Shown here: piece after piece, positions 15,144 through 64,000 of the stretch
How positions within the stretch are numbered: position 1 is the first letter of the stretch
Layout: each line of letters starts with the position of its first letter
NCBI RefSeq assembly: GCF_051106095.1
Contig: NC_135793.1
Coordinates: 2,337,501 to 2,401,500 of the forward strand
Direction of reading: 5' to 3'
Length of the DNA: 64,000 bases
From: Pogona vitticeps
Lineage: Eukaryota > Chordata > Lepidosauria > Squamata > Agamidae
Notes under the pieces: model-generated
Database searches by the model: none
Told to the model about the DNA's origin: nothing
Seen by the model: only the letters and a program-made list of their open reading frames with translations
Made by a program: the position numbers and the translations under genes

Positions 15144-15179
15144 ACAAACACAAACAAACAAACAAATAAATAAATAAAT
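15041..15179. repeat. (AAAT)n microsatellite, about 139 bp
   Basis: AAAT tetramers with a CAAA-rich break near 15143-15165. It may have grown from the A-rich tail of an L2/CR1-like LINE, but only the tail remains. Confidence 0.95.
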
Positions 15180-17856
15180 GCAACGAGAAACAAAAAGTAT
15201 AGAGTGTTACATTTGATCATTCAAGATAAAATAAATGGGAAAAATGTAAGAAGAAGAACTTGTTTACCGAAAGACCTTAAGTGACTAGTTTGGATGCAAA
15301 ACATCATAATTGTTTCAAGATATTGGATCAAGTAATGTGACTTAACTCTGTGGGATATACAGTGAAATTATACATAACGATGAGCTCAGATTGGCATGTT
15401 TTCTCCACTGAGATGTGATTCCTTCAGAGCTTTGTGCTTGGGCAATCAGACAAGCAAACAAAACCTGTATTTCCTACATGGTGGCCAATTACCAGACAGT
15501 GCATGCTAAAGAAAGTTCAAAGGAGAGAAAAGCTTGTGCTAGGACAAATATACAGACTTTTAAAAAATCACTTCAGAGAGCACAGCTCTTATATGCACAA
15601 CTGATTGTCTTGCCTACTTTAGCCCTTCAGAAACTGTAACTGCCTAGTACAGGCCCTCCTCTTTCCTTCTAATCTTCAGAATTTTCCCCCTCCCCATTAT
15701 AAAAGCAAAGCACTGTTCTCATAGCCAAACTCAATGATGAGCCTTTTAATTCTTTGTTCTCCTGTTTTAGGCTGCCTGAAGCATTATTTTGGGGTTGAGA
15801 AGAGAGTGATTGCAGCTTTGGTTCCTATCTGTGCAGGTAGACATCTGTATTTCAGGGTTAATTCATGGCAGAGGTAAAACTTAGAGCCACAGTTTTCCAG
15901 TCCATAGATCTTAGTTGCGGCACAACATACAGGCTTCTTGCGAGCTTTGATAGGGCAAACATTTTGTAGCTATTCATGGAAGTATATCTAGAAGGCATGC
16001 TTGAAATTTAATAGAGAACTCCTTTTCCTGGATGTTTTATTAGCTAATAACTTCCATTTCTATAGGCTCCTCTTACAGCTACTGAGAGATAAAGTGATCG
16101 TTTACTGACTCAATATATGTTTCTCCCCAGCTTTCTTGGTTTTGCTAATTTACTCCCCCTTCCCCCCTTTTTGTGGTTTATGAACTCACTAGCTAATGAA
16201 ATTTCATGAAAATCTGCTTCCATTGTGATGTTCAGTCCAATCTTTAAAAGAAGAATTTTATCTCTTCAGTTTCACTTTAGTTGCCATCAGCGGCAGCTGC
16301 TTTTAAAAAGGTTTGTTGCAGAATAAATTTTGTACTTTAAAATAAGAATTCATGATATAGTTAATCAGTTCCAAGGGCAGGAGTTGATATGGAAAGAACA
16401 TTTCACTGCTGTTTGTTTCCTCAGAGGTTTCTTGCTGCTTCCCCATCTATATGAGAGACAGGACTGCAGAGAAAGCAAGCAAGCTCTAGCAATCATCTGG
16501 CAGCATTCACTTTTCTGGACTTCTGTTTCCAAATGTCTCCAGCTAGCATCATTGCAGCTTGATTGTATGGTTACTTCTGGTTATCTCCAACTTGCCTGGA
16601 TGGCTGGCAGTGGTGCCTTCCAGAGCTCAGAGAAGTCATTTATTTGGGCTTTGAGACAGTACTTTGGACATGCTGGTTGAGGAATGTGGAAATGGTAGTC
16701 CAAAAAAGGGACTTTCTCCAAACTCTGCTACTTTCAGCTCCTATCTCCATTACTGGATCTCCTTTTCTTCCTTGTTCTCCCCTCCTTTTTTGGTTCTTGA
16801 ATGAAAGCTATAAAGGAAAGGACGTTGTTGTGACCAGTGTAACCTACTTTAAGTCAAAATGACCCACAATTTAAGTAGCAGTTCTTAGATTCTTAACCAG
16901 AGGTTTCTGATGAGGCTTCCCCAGTGGCCATGAGATAAAAGAGGCATGATCATCTCATGGAGAAATGGAGATCTGGACTTCACCTGGGCCCTGTGGAAAC
17001 TTCCATAGAGATAACCTATGGAAAAGGTTATCCCTATGGAAAAGATAGTCACCGCACTTGGGTCTCTTTAAGTAGAATTGTTGCCATGCTGAATGCAATG
17101 AAACAATATGGTTTCAACTTCATTCTTACATTTTGCATTCTGGCTGTGAGGCCCACTGGTTAGAGTTTTCATACTGAATGGTCAGATGGAAATGATTGTA
17201 GTAGAATAAGGGGATGGTCTGAAAGTCCTCCCATTTACTGGAACATGAGCCCTTTGAATGCAGTGAAATTTCCCTGGGAGTAGCCATATGTAGGGTAGCA
17301 CTGAGGATAAGAAGCAAACACCAACAAAGCAAGCAAGTACAGTAGCAACAACAAAGGGCAGATGTTATGGTTGAGACAGATGGTGGTCACATGGGATCTC
17401 TGAGACACAGCATTAATTCTGTTCTCAGGATTGGGTTGTATACTAATGGCCTCTTACTTTGTGCCAGTTTCTTTTCACAAGTTTTTCTTCCTCTCTAAAC
17501 CAAAGTTTGGTTTTGTTCCTCTTTGTACAGGGGGTGGCATTTAGAATTATAGTGCTTCTCATATGCAGTGATGTCTGTGGTGGGAAAGTCCTGGTCCAAA
17601 GTGTTTCAGCACTGTTCTGCACAGAAGATAAAGTTCCAGCACTGCAAGATGGAGATGGAGAATAGTAAACTGAAGGTGGCGCAACAGATCTTTGTGGTGG
17701 TGGAAGAGGGTGTCCTGTTCAGTGGCCTCAAAGTATAGTCTAGACTGGCTGCAGCACTAGATGAGGGAAATTACAAATCAAAGCCAAACAATACAGCTGA
17801 TCAGGTATCCAGAATTTGACCAAATAGGTAAGGGGAAAAAGAAAAGTTCTGTTACA
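15180..17856. other. intergenic, no gene seen
   Basis: No supported gene. A short inverted repeat sits at about 17008-17040 (GATAACCTATGGAAAAGGTTATC). Confidence 0.5.
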
Positions 17857-17988
17857 CAGTGATCCCCAACCTTGGGCCTCCAGATGTTCTTGGACTACAA
17901 CTTCCAGAAGCCTTCACCACCACCTCTGTTGGCCAGGATTTCTGGGAGTTGAAGTCCAAGAACATCTGGAGGCTCAAGGAGACCACTG
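17857..17988. mobile_element. hAT-type MITE
   Basis: 132 bp, starts CAGTGATCCCCAACCTTGGG and ends AAGGAGACCACTG. Internal arms (GGCCTCCAGATGTTCTTGGA ... CCAAGAACATCTGGAGGC) form a long hairpin. Flanks are similar (GTTACAC / TATACAC), consistent with a decayed target duplication. Confidence 0.75.
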
Positions 17989-19526
17989 CTATACACAGTC
18001 CAGTAATAGTACATACTGCCAGGTCAAGTAGGCACCATCTCACACAATCCAAGAAAATAGTCATTCAGTTCAGTGGACTCTTAAACACAATATAAGAGCC
18101 AGTAAAAGGGCTCTAACTCATTTTTTAAAAAAATGTTTGGAGCAAGTGTGGAGGGGTGCTGCACATTTCAACCTCTGCCTGCATGTTGCCTACCCCTCTC
18201 GCGAAAAACCAGGCTACACAAATATAGCCAGTAGTGAATTGGACGTGACCAGTGGGCTGACTTGATGTAAACAAGCATCCTGTTATTTGGGATGCACACT
18301 TTTGGTCTACTAAATTCTGGCTGCACTTTAGTTTTGGCATGTGAAGTGTCCGTTGGCATTTTCCTCACCACCTTCTCCTAAAGTTGGTTTTGGCTTATTT
18401 TGACCCATTATAGCTTTAGAGTGACAGGGACATAATGTTGCAAAGGAGAAACTTGTGACCAAGGACAGAAAGGGAGTTGTTACCTTCAGAGAGCCAGTTG
18501 CTGGCTTATCCACCTGCTCTCCTTGCCTTACCCCTGCTTTTCATTGTTAGCTGCACTATTTGGTAAGACGGTTTGTGACATCTTTGCTTGAGGCATCAAC
18601 AGCAAAGACTGGAGTTGAAAAATATATATGAATCAAAGGTCAAAACTCTTCTGGGGTGAGGGGGGATATTAAGTTATCATTTAAAAAATTAACCTTTTGG
18701 GATTTGAAGAATTCATTTTGACAAAAGCTCGGCTTCAAAAAAAGAAGCCAAAGTCCCACCAATGTATCAAAAAAATGCATCTCCCGTTCACCTCCTTGAC
18801 CTGGAAAATCAGAAACTACAATTCAGGATACTGCAAATTATGCTGCTCATGTTCCTCTTGTAGGTTTTGGAGGAGCAGAGATCAAAGTGCTATGGTCAAG
18901 GGCCATGCACACACAGTATAAGTCACTATACCAGGCTCAGTTAAATTCTGTTTCTTGCAGCACAGTGTCAGCAATGGAGCAGTGGAGGCTGATAATGATG
19001 GGCAATTGGTTCTCATCAGTTGGTTTCCAACTTTAGTTTCCAGAATATTTCAAGAGAGAGGAAATAAGGACAATGAGAGATATGTACATTTGGAATAGAG
19101 TCAAGGAGGTTAACCAGGAAAAGCATTTTTGGAATTTCATCGATAGTGAACTTGACCCACATTGTCCACCAGAATTCCCTCCCATTATGAGAAGTATGAT
19201 TGATTTCTCAGTGAAGGGACTCACACCCACATGTTCCCTGTTGCTATGGCTATCTAATCGATGATCCCTTTCATGCTTCTGCCATTGATTGGACACTTGC
19301 CCTGTGCTTGCAACCAGAGGGTCTCTCAAGAGATTTTCTTTGATTCTGTTTTCTTAGGTTTTCAAAAGTTCTTGAGCTTTCTTTTGCTTTCCCTTGTTCT
19401 TTCTTCTCTCTCTTATTTTGGAACTTGACCAAAAGCAATTCTGTGCAATCAATAGCACTGCAAAACTGTTGTGGTGGTTTCAAATCTGAGCATCTTCCCT
19501 GATGACTCAACTCATCTCTCTATTCA
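17989..19526. other. intergenic, no gene seen
   Basis: No coding signal and no nameable repeat. Confidence 0.5.
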
Positions 19527-19752
19527 GAGAGCCTCATGGCGTAAACTGCTGTACTGCAGCCAAAACTGTGCTCAGGACTGGGGGTTCTATCCCAGGTACT
19601 GTAGCTGGCTTAAGGCTGAATCAGCCTTCTATCCTTCTGAGGTTGGTAAAATGAGAACCCAGCTTGCAGGGGGAGCAATGTGTAGCTTGTGTAATGAACT
19701 TGTAAATTGCCCAGAGAGTGTTTGAAGCGCTATGGGGTAGTAAATAAGCAGC
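19527..19752 (+). mobile_element. tRNA-derived SINE, nearly full length
   Basis: Head GAGCCTCATGGCGTAAACTG, middle TTCTGAGGTTGGTAAAATGAG and AACCCAGCTTGCAGGGGG, end TTGTAAATTGCCCAGAGAGTG and GCGCTATGGGGTAGTAAATAAG. The head is tRNA-like and the end resembles a LINE 3' tail; this is a very common squamate SINE. The same family starts at position 62 on the other strand. Confidence 0.75.
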
Positions 19753-20278
19753 ACACTTTGCTTTTTTTCAGATACCAGGTTTGAATCTGGCTTTTACTAA
19801 AAATAATTTATGGAGATTTCTGCAAACAGGGATATTTGTAACTTCCTCTCTTAAACCAGTTCAGATTCTGTCTAGCATTATAGGGGTACTGGGTGACAGG
19901 GTTTTCGTGGTGAGAATCCTGGAGGGGGAAACTGTGTGTAGTCAAGAGCTGCACTTTACCCACTCCTGAGTTTGATGAACAGTCTCATCCAGCCTAAGAC
20001 TGCTTCCTGTGTCCTATATCTCAGTTTCTCTCAGGCTGGTCAAAACTGCATATCTTATAGGAATGTAATAGAATATATGCATTATTGTGCACTAGGTGGT
20101 TTTCTCTATTTACAGTTTGATCCCCTAGATGTCCAAGTGACCAAATTCTCCTCATACCCATCCTGCCCAAAGAATATCATTTCCGACAGAACTGTGGTGG
20201 CGGATGCATATACTAAAGTGTGCTTAAGTTTGGTTCGGCTAGCAGGAGTTCCATCTCAGCACCTTGGATAGTAACACT

Positions 20279-20279
<1 letters not shown>

Positions 20280-20325
<46 letters not shown>

Positions 20326-20336
20326 TCCCTCTCCCT
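20280..20336. repeat. (CT)n microsatellite
   Basis: CT dinucleotides to about 20320, then CCCTCT hexamer-like units. Pure pyrimidine strand of about 57 nt. Confidence 0.95.
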
Positions 20337-23300
20337 CCTGGTACCAATATGGGTGTCTTTGTGGTCAACACATCCTTGAAAGCTAACAAGCTCACCCAGT
20401 CACCATTTTATAATCTTTCTTGAGATTAGTTGCTATCCTTGGGGAGCACTATTTGGACATGAGGAGCATTGGCAAGATTGGGGGTGGCAGCAGATTAACT
20501 GCCCTTATGGCAACAGCATTACTATCATCCACTGACCCTATTTAATTTCGGGTCACTGTGCCTACAGATCATGTACTTTAATGATTGCTTGTTAGGATGA
20601 GCTGCCCCACTATCAAAAGTCTGCTCAGTCAGGCTTTCAGTCCATTCTTCCATGTGAAAGGTTTGACCCACAGGGACCAGAAGGTAGGGTTTTTGTTTGT
20701 TTGCTTGTTTGATGGTAAACCTCAAATTGCAAAATCTCAGCCCAAAAGAAGATGGCTTGATTCTTCTTTCTGAAAGACTTGTAAAAATGTTCCCAGTTTT
20801 TGAAAGTCTAACTTCTTATCTGTATGTGTGTCTCTGTGTGTAGCAAAATGCTTTCAATTTGTGAAAAAGCAATTTTTAAGCCTGTGTTGGATATATTTCT
20901 ATGGGATTCTACTAGTCTGTTGCTTGAGGTATAATGAAAAACATATGGCACAAAAGAGGCATAATCTGTATAAATATAGAATCCTTTTAATTTATAATTT
21001 GGTTAATAATTACAATACACTTTTGACTACATAAAAAGAGCAGGTTTTTCAGTGCATACATTCTTCAGAGAGACAGGAACCAGTCTCACCATAGATTCCT
21101 ATAATGTTTGGAGTGGAATGGGGAATATATCTATTGGATATTTTTCCCTTAAGGTGCTGGTGATTATGCTTAGTTACAGGTTCTTCTTAACAGCACTGAT
21201 AACTCCAGCCCATAGGAAAAATAAGGTAATCACAAGTTAGAATCACTGTTCAAGATTATGGGAGCTTCTGTTCGTATTATCTCCAGATAGTCTTCCCATA
21301 ACCTGCCATCCCTCTGGACAGCTATATAAAAAAACTGGTACAGGGCAATGAGGGGCTGAGGCAAAGGACAGCCATCAAAGAGACCTCAGGGTGGTATGTT
21401 TGCTGTGTGACAGTCCTCTCAGGCACAAAAATGGAAATGGAAAAGTAATACTGCCATTAGTGCTTTTGTCTTGACTTAACAGTGGGTAACAGTAAAATTA
21501 GAACTGGACAAGGAATATAATTTGTGAAAGAATCAGCTATGTTTAAGAGTGGATCAGAGATATGAAGAAATGGCTCTTTGCAGCCAGAGAGTATGTCATA
21601 AATGGAGATGATGGGCAGAAAATGAATGAAGCAGAGCTTCATTTGCTGGAATTGTAGGATCACAAATGGGAGTGGGAAGTATTGCTTAAAAGAAATAAAA
21701 GATCTGTATTGATCAATATTTGAGATAAATCAGGCCACAAAAGCAGACAGCAGAATGCCCTCTGAAGCACAAGGAATTCCCTGAGTAGTCTAAGGGCCTT
21801 TCCAGTCAGGGAATTTCTACTGCCTTTTTTCCCCTCTTCTTTCTGCCATGTGGTTTTAGAAGAACATGGGGTTTACTGGGGGTTCTGTCCAAATGAACTT
21901 ACTAGACTGGAGGTGATATAGCACTAATCTGCAACACAGCAAACTTACCTTAGGGGAGTTCTGTCTTTCTGGAGTGCTGCCCTACTTCCATTGTCCAAAC
22001 CCAGCATCATTGACCTTTTTATATTAAAAGATAATAAAAAAATGAAAGCCACCAAGCACGAGACTCCCACTGAAGAATTTACAAACTGAGAGCACTATAC
22101 TACTTAACCTCTGTCCTCTAACAAATTGATATCAAAAACACTCAGAACCCTCTCCTAACTCCAAGGGGGTTGTGAGAGTGAAAATGATTTGAGATTCCCT
22201 GGGGAAAAAAGCAAAGTTAGATAAGAGGAGCGTTGTTGGGATATAGGGAGAATTACCATTACAGTCAGTGCTTGATGGGGAACTTAGAGAGGTACAAATG
22301 TCCAGTCTGAAAAAAACATGGACTTCAAAAGGCAATTAACTCTTCTTTTTGTCCACCAGATGAGTATGTGAAAAGAAAAAAAACTATATCCCTTTTGTCC
22401 TTTCACTCTGCTCCAATTTCATTCTGTCTCTTGACTTGCCCACTAACAGAGTTGGGAAGGGGATCAAAAGCACATGGTTCCTTTATGTCTAAAAATATCT
22501 GAGCAGCATTAAAGCAAACGAAAGCACTCAAATGCTCAGGAGCTGGGAGGACATTTGGCTTGGAAGGGAAAGGGAAGGGGAAGGGAAGGATTCTTGTAAA
22601 TTGGAGCCTGGCCTGCAAGCATGAAGGACATTTTCAGTAAAGCTCTGAAGAACCCTCTTATGTCAGGGATCTTCCTGCTCTGAAGTACTTTTAAAAACAT
22701 TATAAATAGTGTCACATACATGAAAGTCTATAATAAACTGGTCTTACTGAGTAAACACTATGAGCATGATCCAGCCAAAGGGAAGTCCCATGTGGAGCTT
22801 ATTCTCCCAGTGGGATCAACAGTGCAGTCCAAAAGACATATACTCAGAAGTAGGCCCCACTGGATCTTACTGTCCCACCTAAGTAAGTTTATAGGATTCA
22901 ACCAAAAGGACATTTCTTTGGCTGGATTTGATATACATACATACATACATACATATATCAACGTAACTGGAACAGCACAACCATTAAATTAAGAAGGAAG
23001 TGGTAAAGACAAAAAGAATATTAGTAAATACAATACAAGTAATACAGCTCCATTTTTAGGCAGTATTTCTCCTGGTTAAAAATAGAGTCAAAAGGAGATC
23101 CATTCATAAAACCCAAGCAAGAACCACCACCACAGAGGTGCTCAGGTGGACCTTTAGATTTGGGAAGAGACATTCAAAATTATTTTCTGAAAGACTTAGT
23201 AACATATTACTAGAAAAATAGTCTTTAGATCCAGCGATCTAGGTGAGTGTTGCTACTTGCTCAGAAGGAGATTCCGTCACTCACCCTACTCCAGTTGCTA

Positions 23301-24816
23301 CTTCTATACACCTGAGGTACTATAATAGTTCTAATGAGAGAGCTGAAAGCTATAGGCACTGAAATTAATTTTCAATAATCCTGTTTAGCACATGATGTAA
23401 GATTTGATTTCAGGGTTGTGCTCTAGGCAGATAGATTAGGGTTCTATGAGACTTGGAAGGAAGGTGTGAAACCAGCATCTTTTTCTTTGGACAGGACCTA
23501 TCACCTATCTTTCTTGGACCTTTTATAGTGGCAGGCTGCATCTTCCTGTCATGCTTTTCCAGTAAGTTTAAATATTACATGCAGTGAGAAGATCCTATGG
23601 CATACAATCACGTCAGCACCATTAGCCTTCAAGAAAGCGTAACTCCAGTAAGGCTATCTCCAAGGTGCAAACTGAAACTTGAATGGGAAAATGCAGGAGA
23701 AGAGTAGCAGCCCTGTCATGCTAGAAATAGATACGCTGTCTCTCAGAGCCATGTGTGTTCCAGTTCCACAATACACTTCTTTTCCAGGGTGTCTCAGACA
23801 GATGGAATCTCCACAGCACTCATACATAGCTAAGGGATACCTCTGAGTTGCAGAAGGAGATCTGTTACACGATACAAAACACAGTGGCTCAGGAAAAGGC
23901 TGCCTCTTTCCTCCTTCCTTAAATAGAAAACACAACAGCCTGGCCTGCTCCTGGCCTGTAAGAAAGACCTGATCTTCTGCAACCCTTTTCACAGCATGGA
24001 GCTAACATGTTTGTTGCCACTTCTTGGATACCAATTACTGTACTGCCAGTGAAAATCATTACAAAAGTTGCTAGAAGTGCTGGTTCAAAAGCCGACAAAC
24101 CACCTTGCTCAGCTTTTCTACACCCTTTTAAATTTTTCTCTGCCAGGCTTAAAAACACCTGTTGCCTTTTCAGGCACCTTAGCATTTCAGAAATATTTTC
24201 CATTTCAGGGGATACCTCTGTGATACATTTTATAGTTTTTAACCTCCTCCGCTGCCACCCTTTGCTGGTAAACTGCTCTGGGGAAAAATTCACTTGCCCA
24301 CAACAAGCATTCCACACACCAGTTTTCATAACATAGCCACATCAAAGTCATTTCAGAACACTAAAGAAAGAGAGAACAAGACTCCCCCCTCCTGACTTTG
24401 CAAAAGAACAACTTGGAAATTAAGTGCATTTAATCTATTGCACCAGACACTTTCTATATGGTTCATTATACTCAATGGAAGGAAGATACTTTCTCACTGC
24501 TTGTTAAAAAAGAATATTGCTTTCTCTGTTCAAAAGCCATGAGAGAATCAGACTGACCCTTCCTTAAGACCCTTGTGGAAGGGTTTTCAATTCACAGTTT
24601 CACAAAGCCTTAGGCCTGCCTTTCAATTCTCCTACCCCAGCATAGCCACACTAAAGGCATATGTTCTCCTGCATCACTGCATCCATCTAAAATTACCTAA
24701 GATGTCTTCATTTCCACATATTGGGACAAACCCATTCCCTGAATTTTAGAGACAGTAACTATTATAGTTGCCAAGACAGTCTGCCCGCCCGCCCGTCTTG
24801 TCCTCTGAAAAATATA
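20337..24816. other. intergenic or distal 3' flank of kdrl, no gene seen
   Basis: No supported gene. Small simple repeats: (ATAC)n at about 22929-22957 and a GGGAA patch near 22560-22590. Confidence 0.5.
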
Positions 24817-24822
24817 TTTATT
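24817..24822 (-). promoter_or_regulatory. candidate poly(A) signal of kdrl
   Basis: TTTATT on the plus strand gives AATAAA on the minus strand about 780 nt past the kdrl stop. It is the first canonical hexamer I found downstream, which would make a 3' UTR of about 0.8 kb. A chance hexamer in AT-rich DNA is possible. Confidence 0.3.
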
Positions 24823-25602
24823 TTGGGGTAAGAAGAGGTGAGGCTAGACATCAGACAGCATAGAGTCTTAAAATGGGTTCATTTGCTATTCTTTTTCGCC
24901 AGGGAACCATGGAAACTATAATTTTCTGAGTGAGTGAGAAAAGGATTTTTGATGGAGAAATCTCAGCAACTATGATAGATTTCCCAGGGTTCTTTGGGAG
25001 GGGAGCCATGATGGTTAAAACTGATACAAATACAGATGTAGGCTAAGGATTAATTCTTTAGTTGGGGGAAGGAGAGAAAGAGGAGATACTCTTGGTGATG
25101 TCACAGACAAGGAGTAATGGGCAGCATGCATTCATTGCTGGCCTCATTTTTGAGGATAGTAAAATGCAACTTGCTCTGTGGTGTGGATGGGTGTGGATGT
25201 GTGGGGTGTATGTGTGGCAGATATAAATTCAGTTCTCCAATCAAATTGAGTTCCAGGAGTGACAATAGATAACAAAAGAGGAGCAAAAAACCCAAGCACA
25301 TTTCTTTATAAGTGTAACTCTGAGAACAGTAATCCCTGGATACAGCTGCAGCATTTTTTAAAAAGTTTGCTTTGTAGGAGGATATAAAGTCAGACAGGCC
25401 GATCTAGCCCTAAGACAGCTTCTCTTAAACTGATTTTTACTGGCACTGGGGATATGACACCAAAGGCAGGTGAACGAAGGCACTTGTGAGACATATCCTC
25501 TTTTTTTAACACTAGTCCCATGGAGCAGGCAGTGTGATTGAGACCTGATGAGAATACTGTGTGGTTCGAGATGCTGAGGAAGGTGAGTCCTCCAAGGGGC
25601 TG

Positions 25603-63859
<38,257 letters not shown>

Positions 63860-64000
63860 CTGGTGGGAAAGAATCGAAAGTCATTTTGACATGTACTCCA
63901 GGACTTTCTAGGAAGGTTTTACAAAAATGTTATTGCCATTAGAATTCACTGGCAAACATCACACAGTAGAAGCAGAAAGGAATACAAGGTTATGGGGAAG
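63860..64000 (-). other. 3' end of kdrl intron 14
   Basis: Sequence before the exon 15 acceptor, with a C-rich pyrimidine tract TTCTTTCCCACCAG. The rest of the gene lies beyond the window. Confidence 0.8.

Noticed and set aside
14861-15220. Long IYLF-repeat open frames, minus strand (also 5378-5584 plus)
   Set aside because: They read through pure AAAT/TTTA microsatellites; no start context, no homology, not genes.
23919-24336. Overlapping 109- and 136-codon frames
   Set aside because: No recognisable domain, overlapping on both strands, no splice context; likely chance.

Overview
The window is vertebrate nuclear DNA, almost certainly from a squamate reptile (lizard or snake). The signs are GT-AG introns, BovB (RTE-clade) LINEs, a Sauria-type tRNA SINE, 5S-rRNA-derived SINE copies, Penelope-like elements, hAT and Tc1/mariner MITEs, and long tetranucleotide microsatellites. 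The exact species cannot be read from the sequence.

The only host gene I can support is on the minus strand. It is the 3' half of a VEGF-receptor tyrosine kinase, 16 coding exons between 63859 and the stop codon at 25603-25605. All have canonical splice sites, all intron phases agree, and they join into an open frame of about 624 codons. They encode the second half of the last Ig domain, the transmembrane helix, the juxtamembrane segment, a complete split kinase domain with its insert, and the C-terminal tail. Sixteen exons equals exons 15-30 of the 30-exon FLT1/KDR architecture, and I number them that way. The protein mixes features of FLT1, KDR and FLT4, with a KDR/FLT4-like mid-tail and an FLT1-like PPPDY end. 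It fits best the fourth VEGF receptor class (kdrl / VEGFR4 / 'KDR-like'), known from fish and other non-eutherian vertebrates and absent from placental mammals. The start of the gene lies beyond position 64000.

Layout. 1-25 kb: downstream intergenic DNA (lower coordinates lie 3' of the gene) with no supported gene. It holds SINE pieces, a nested transposon complex at 4629-8888 (BovB interrupted by a palindromic Penelope-like element, itself interrupted by a hAT element, each with target duplications), a 5S-like fragment, a hAT MITE, a tRNA SINE and microsatellites. 25.6-63.9 kb: the receptor gene. Its introns carry a near full-length decayed BovB (33101-36256), an internally deleted BovB (48145-50101), a 253-bp Penelope-derived foldback with nearly perfect 105-bp arms (41103-41355), a Tc1/mariner MITE pair, a 240-bp pyrimidine tract, a 106-bp AAT array, a 5S-derived SINE and a Sauria SINE.

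All three BovB copies lie on the plus strand, antisense to the receptor. I see no operon, CRISPR array, tRNA gene or working viral element.
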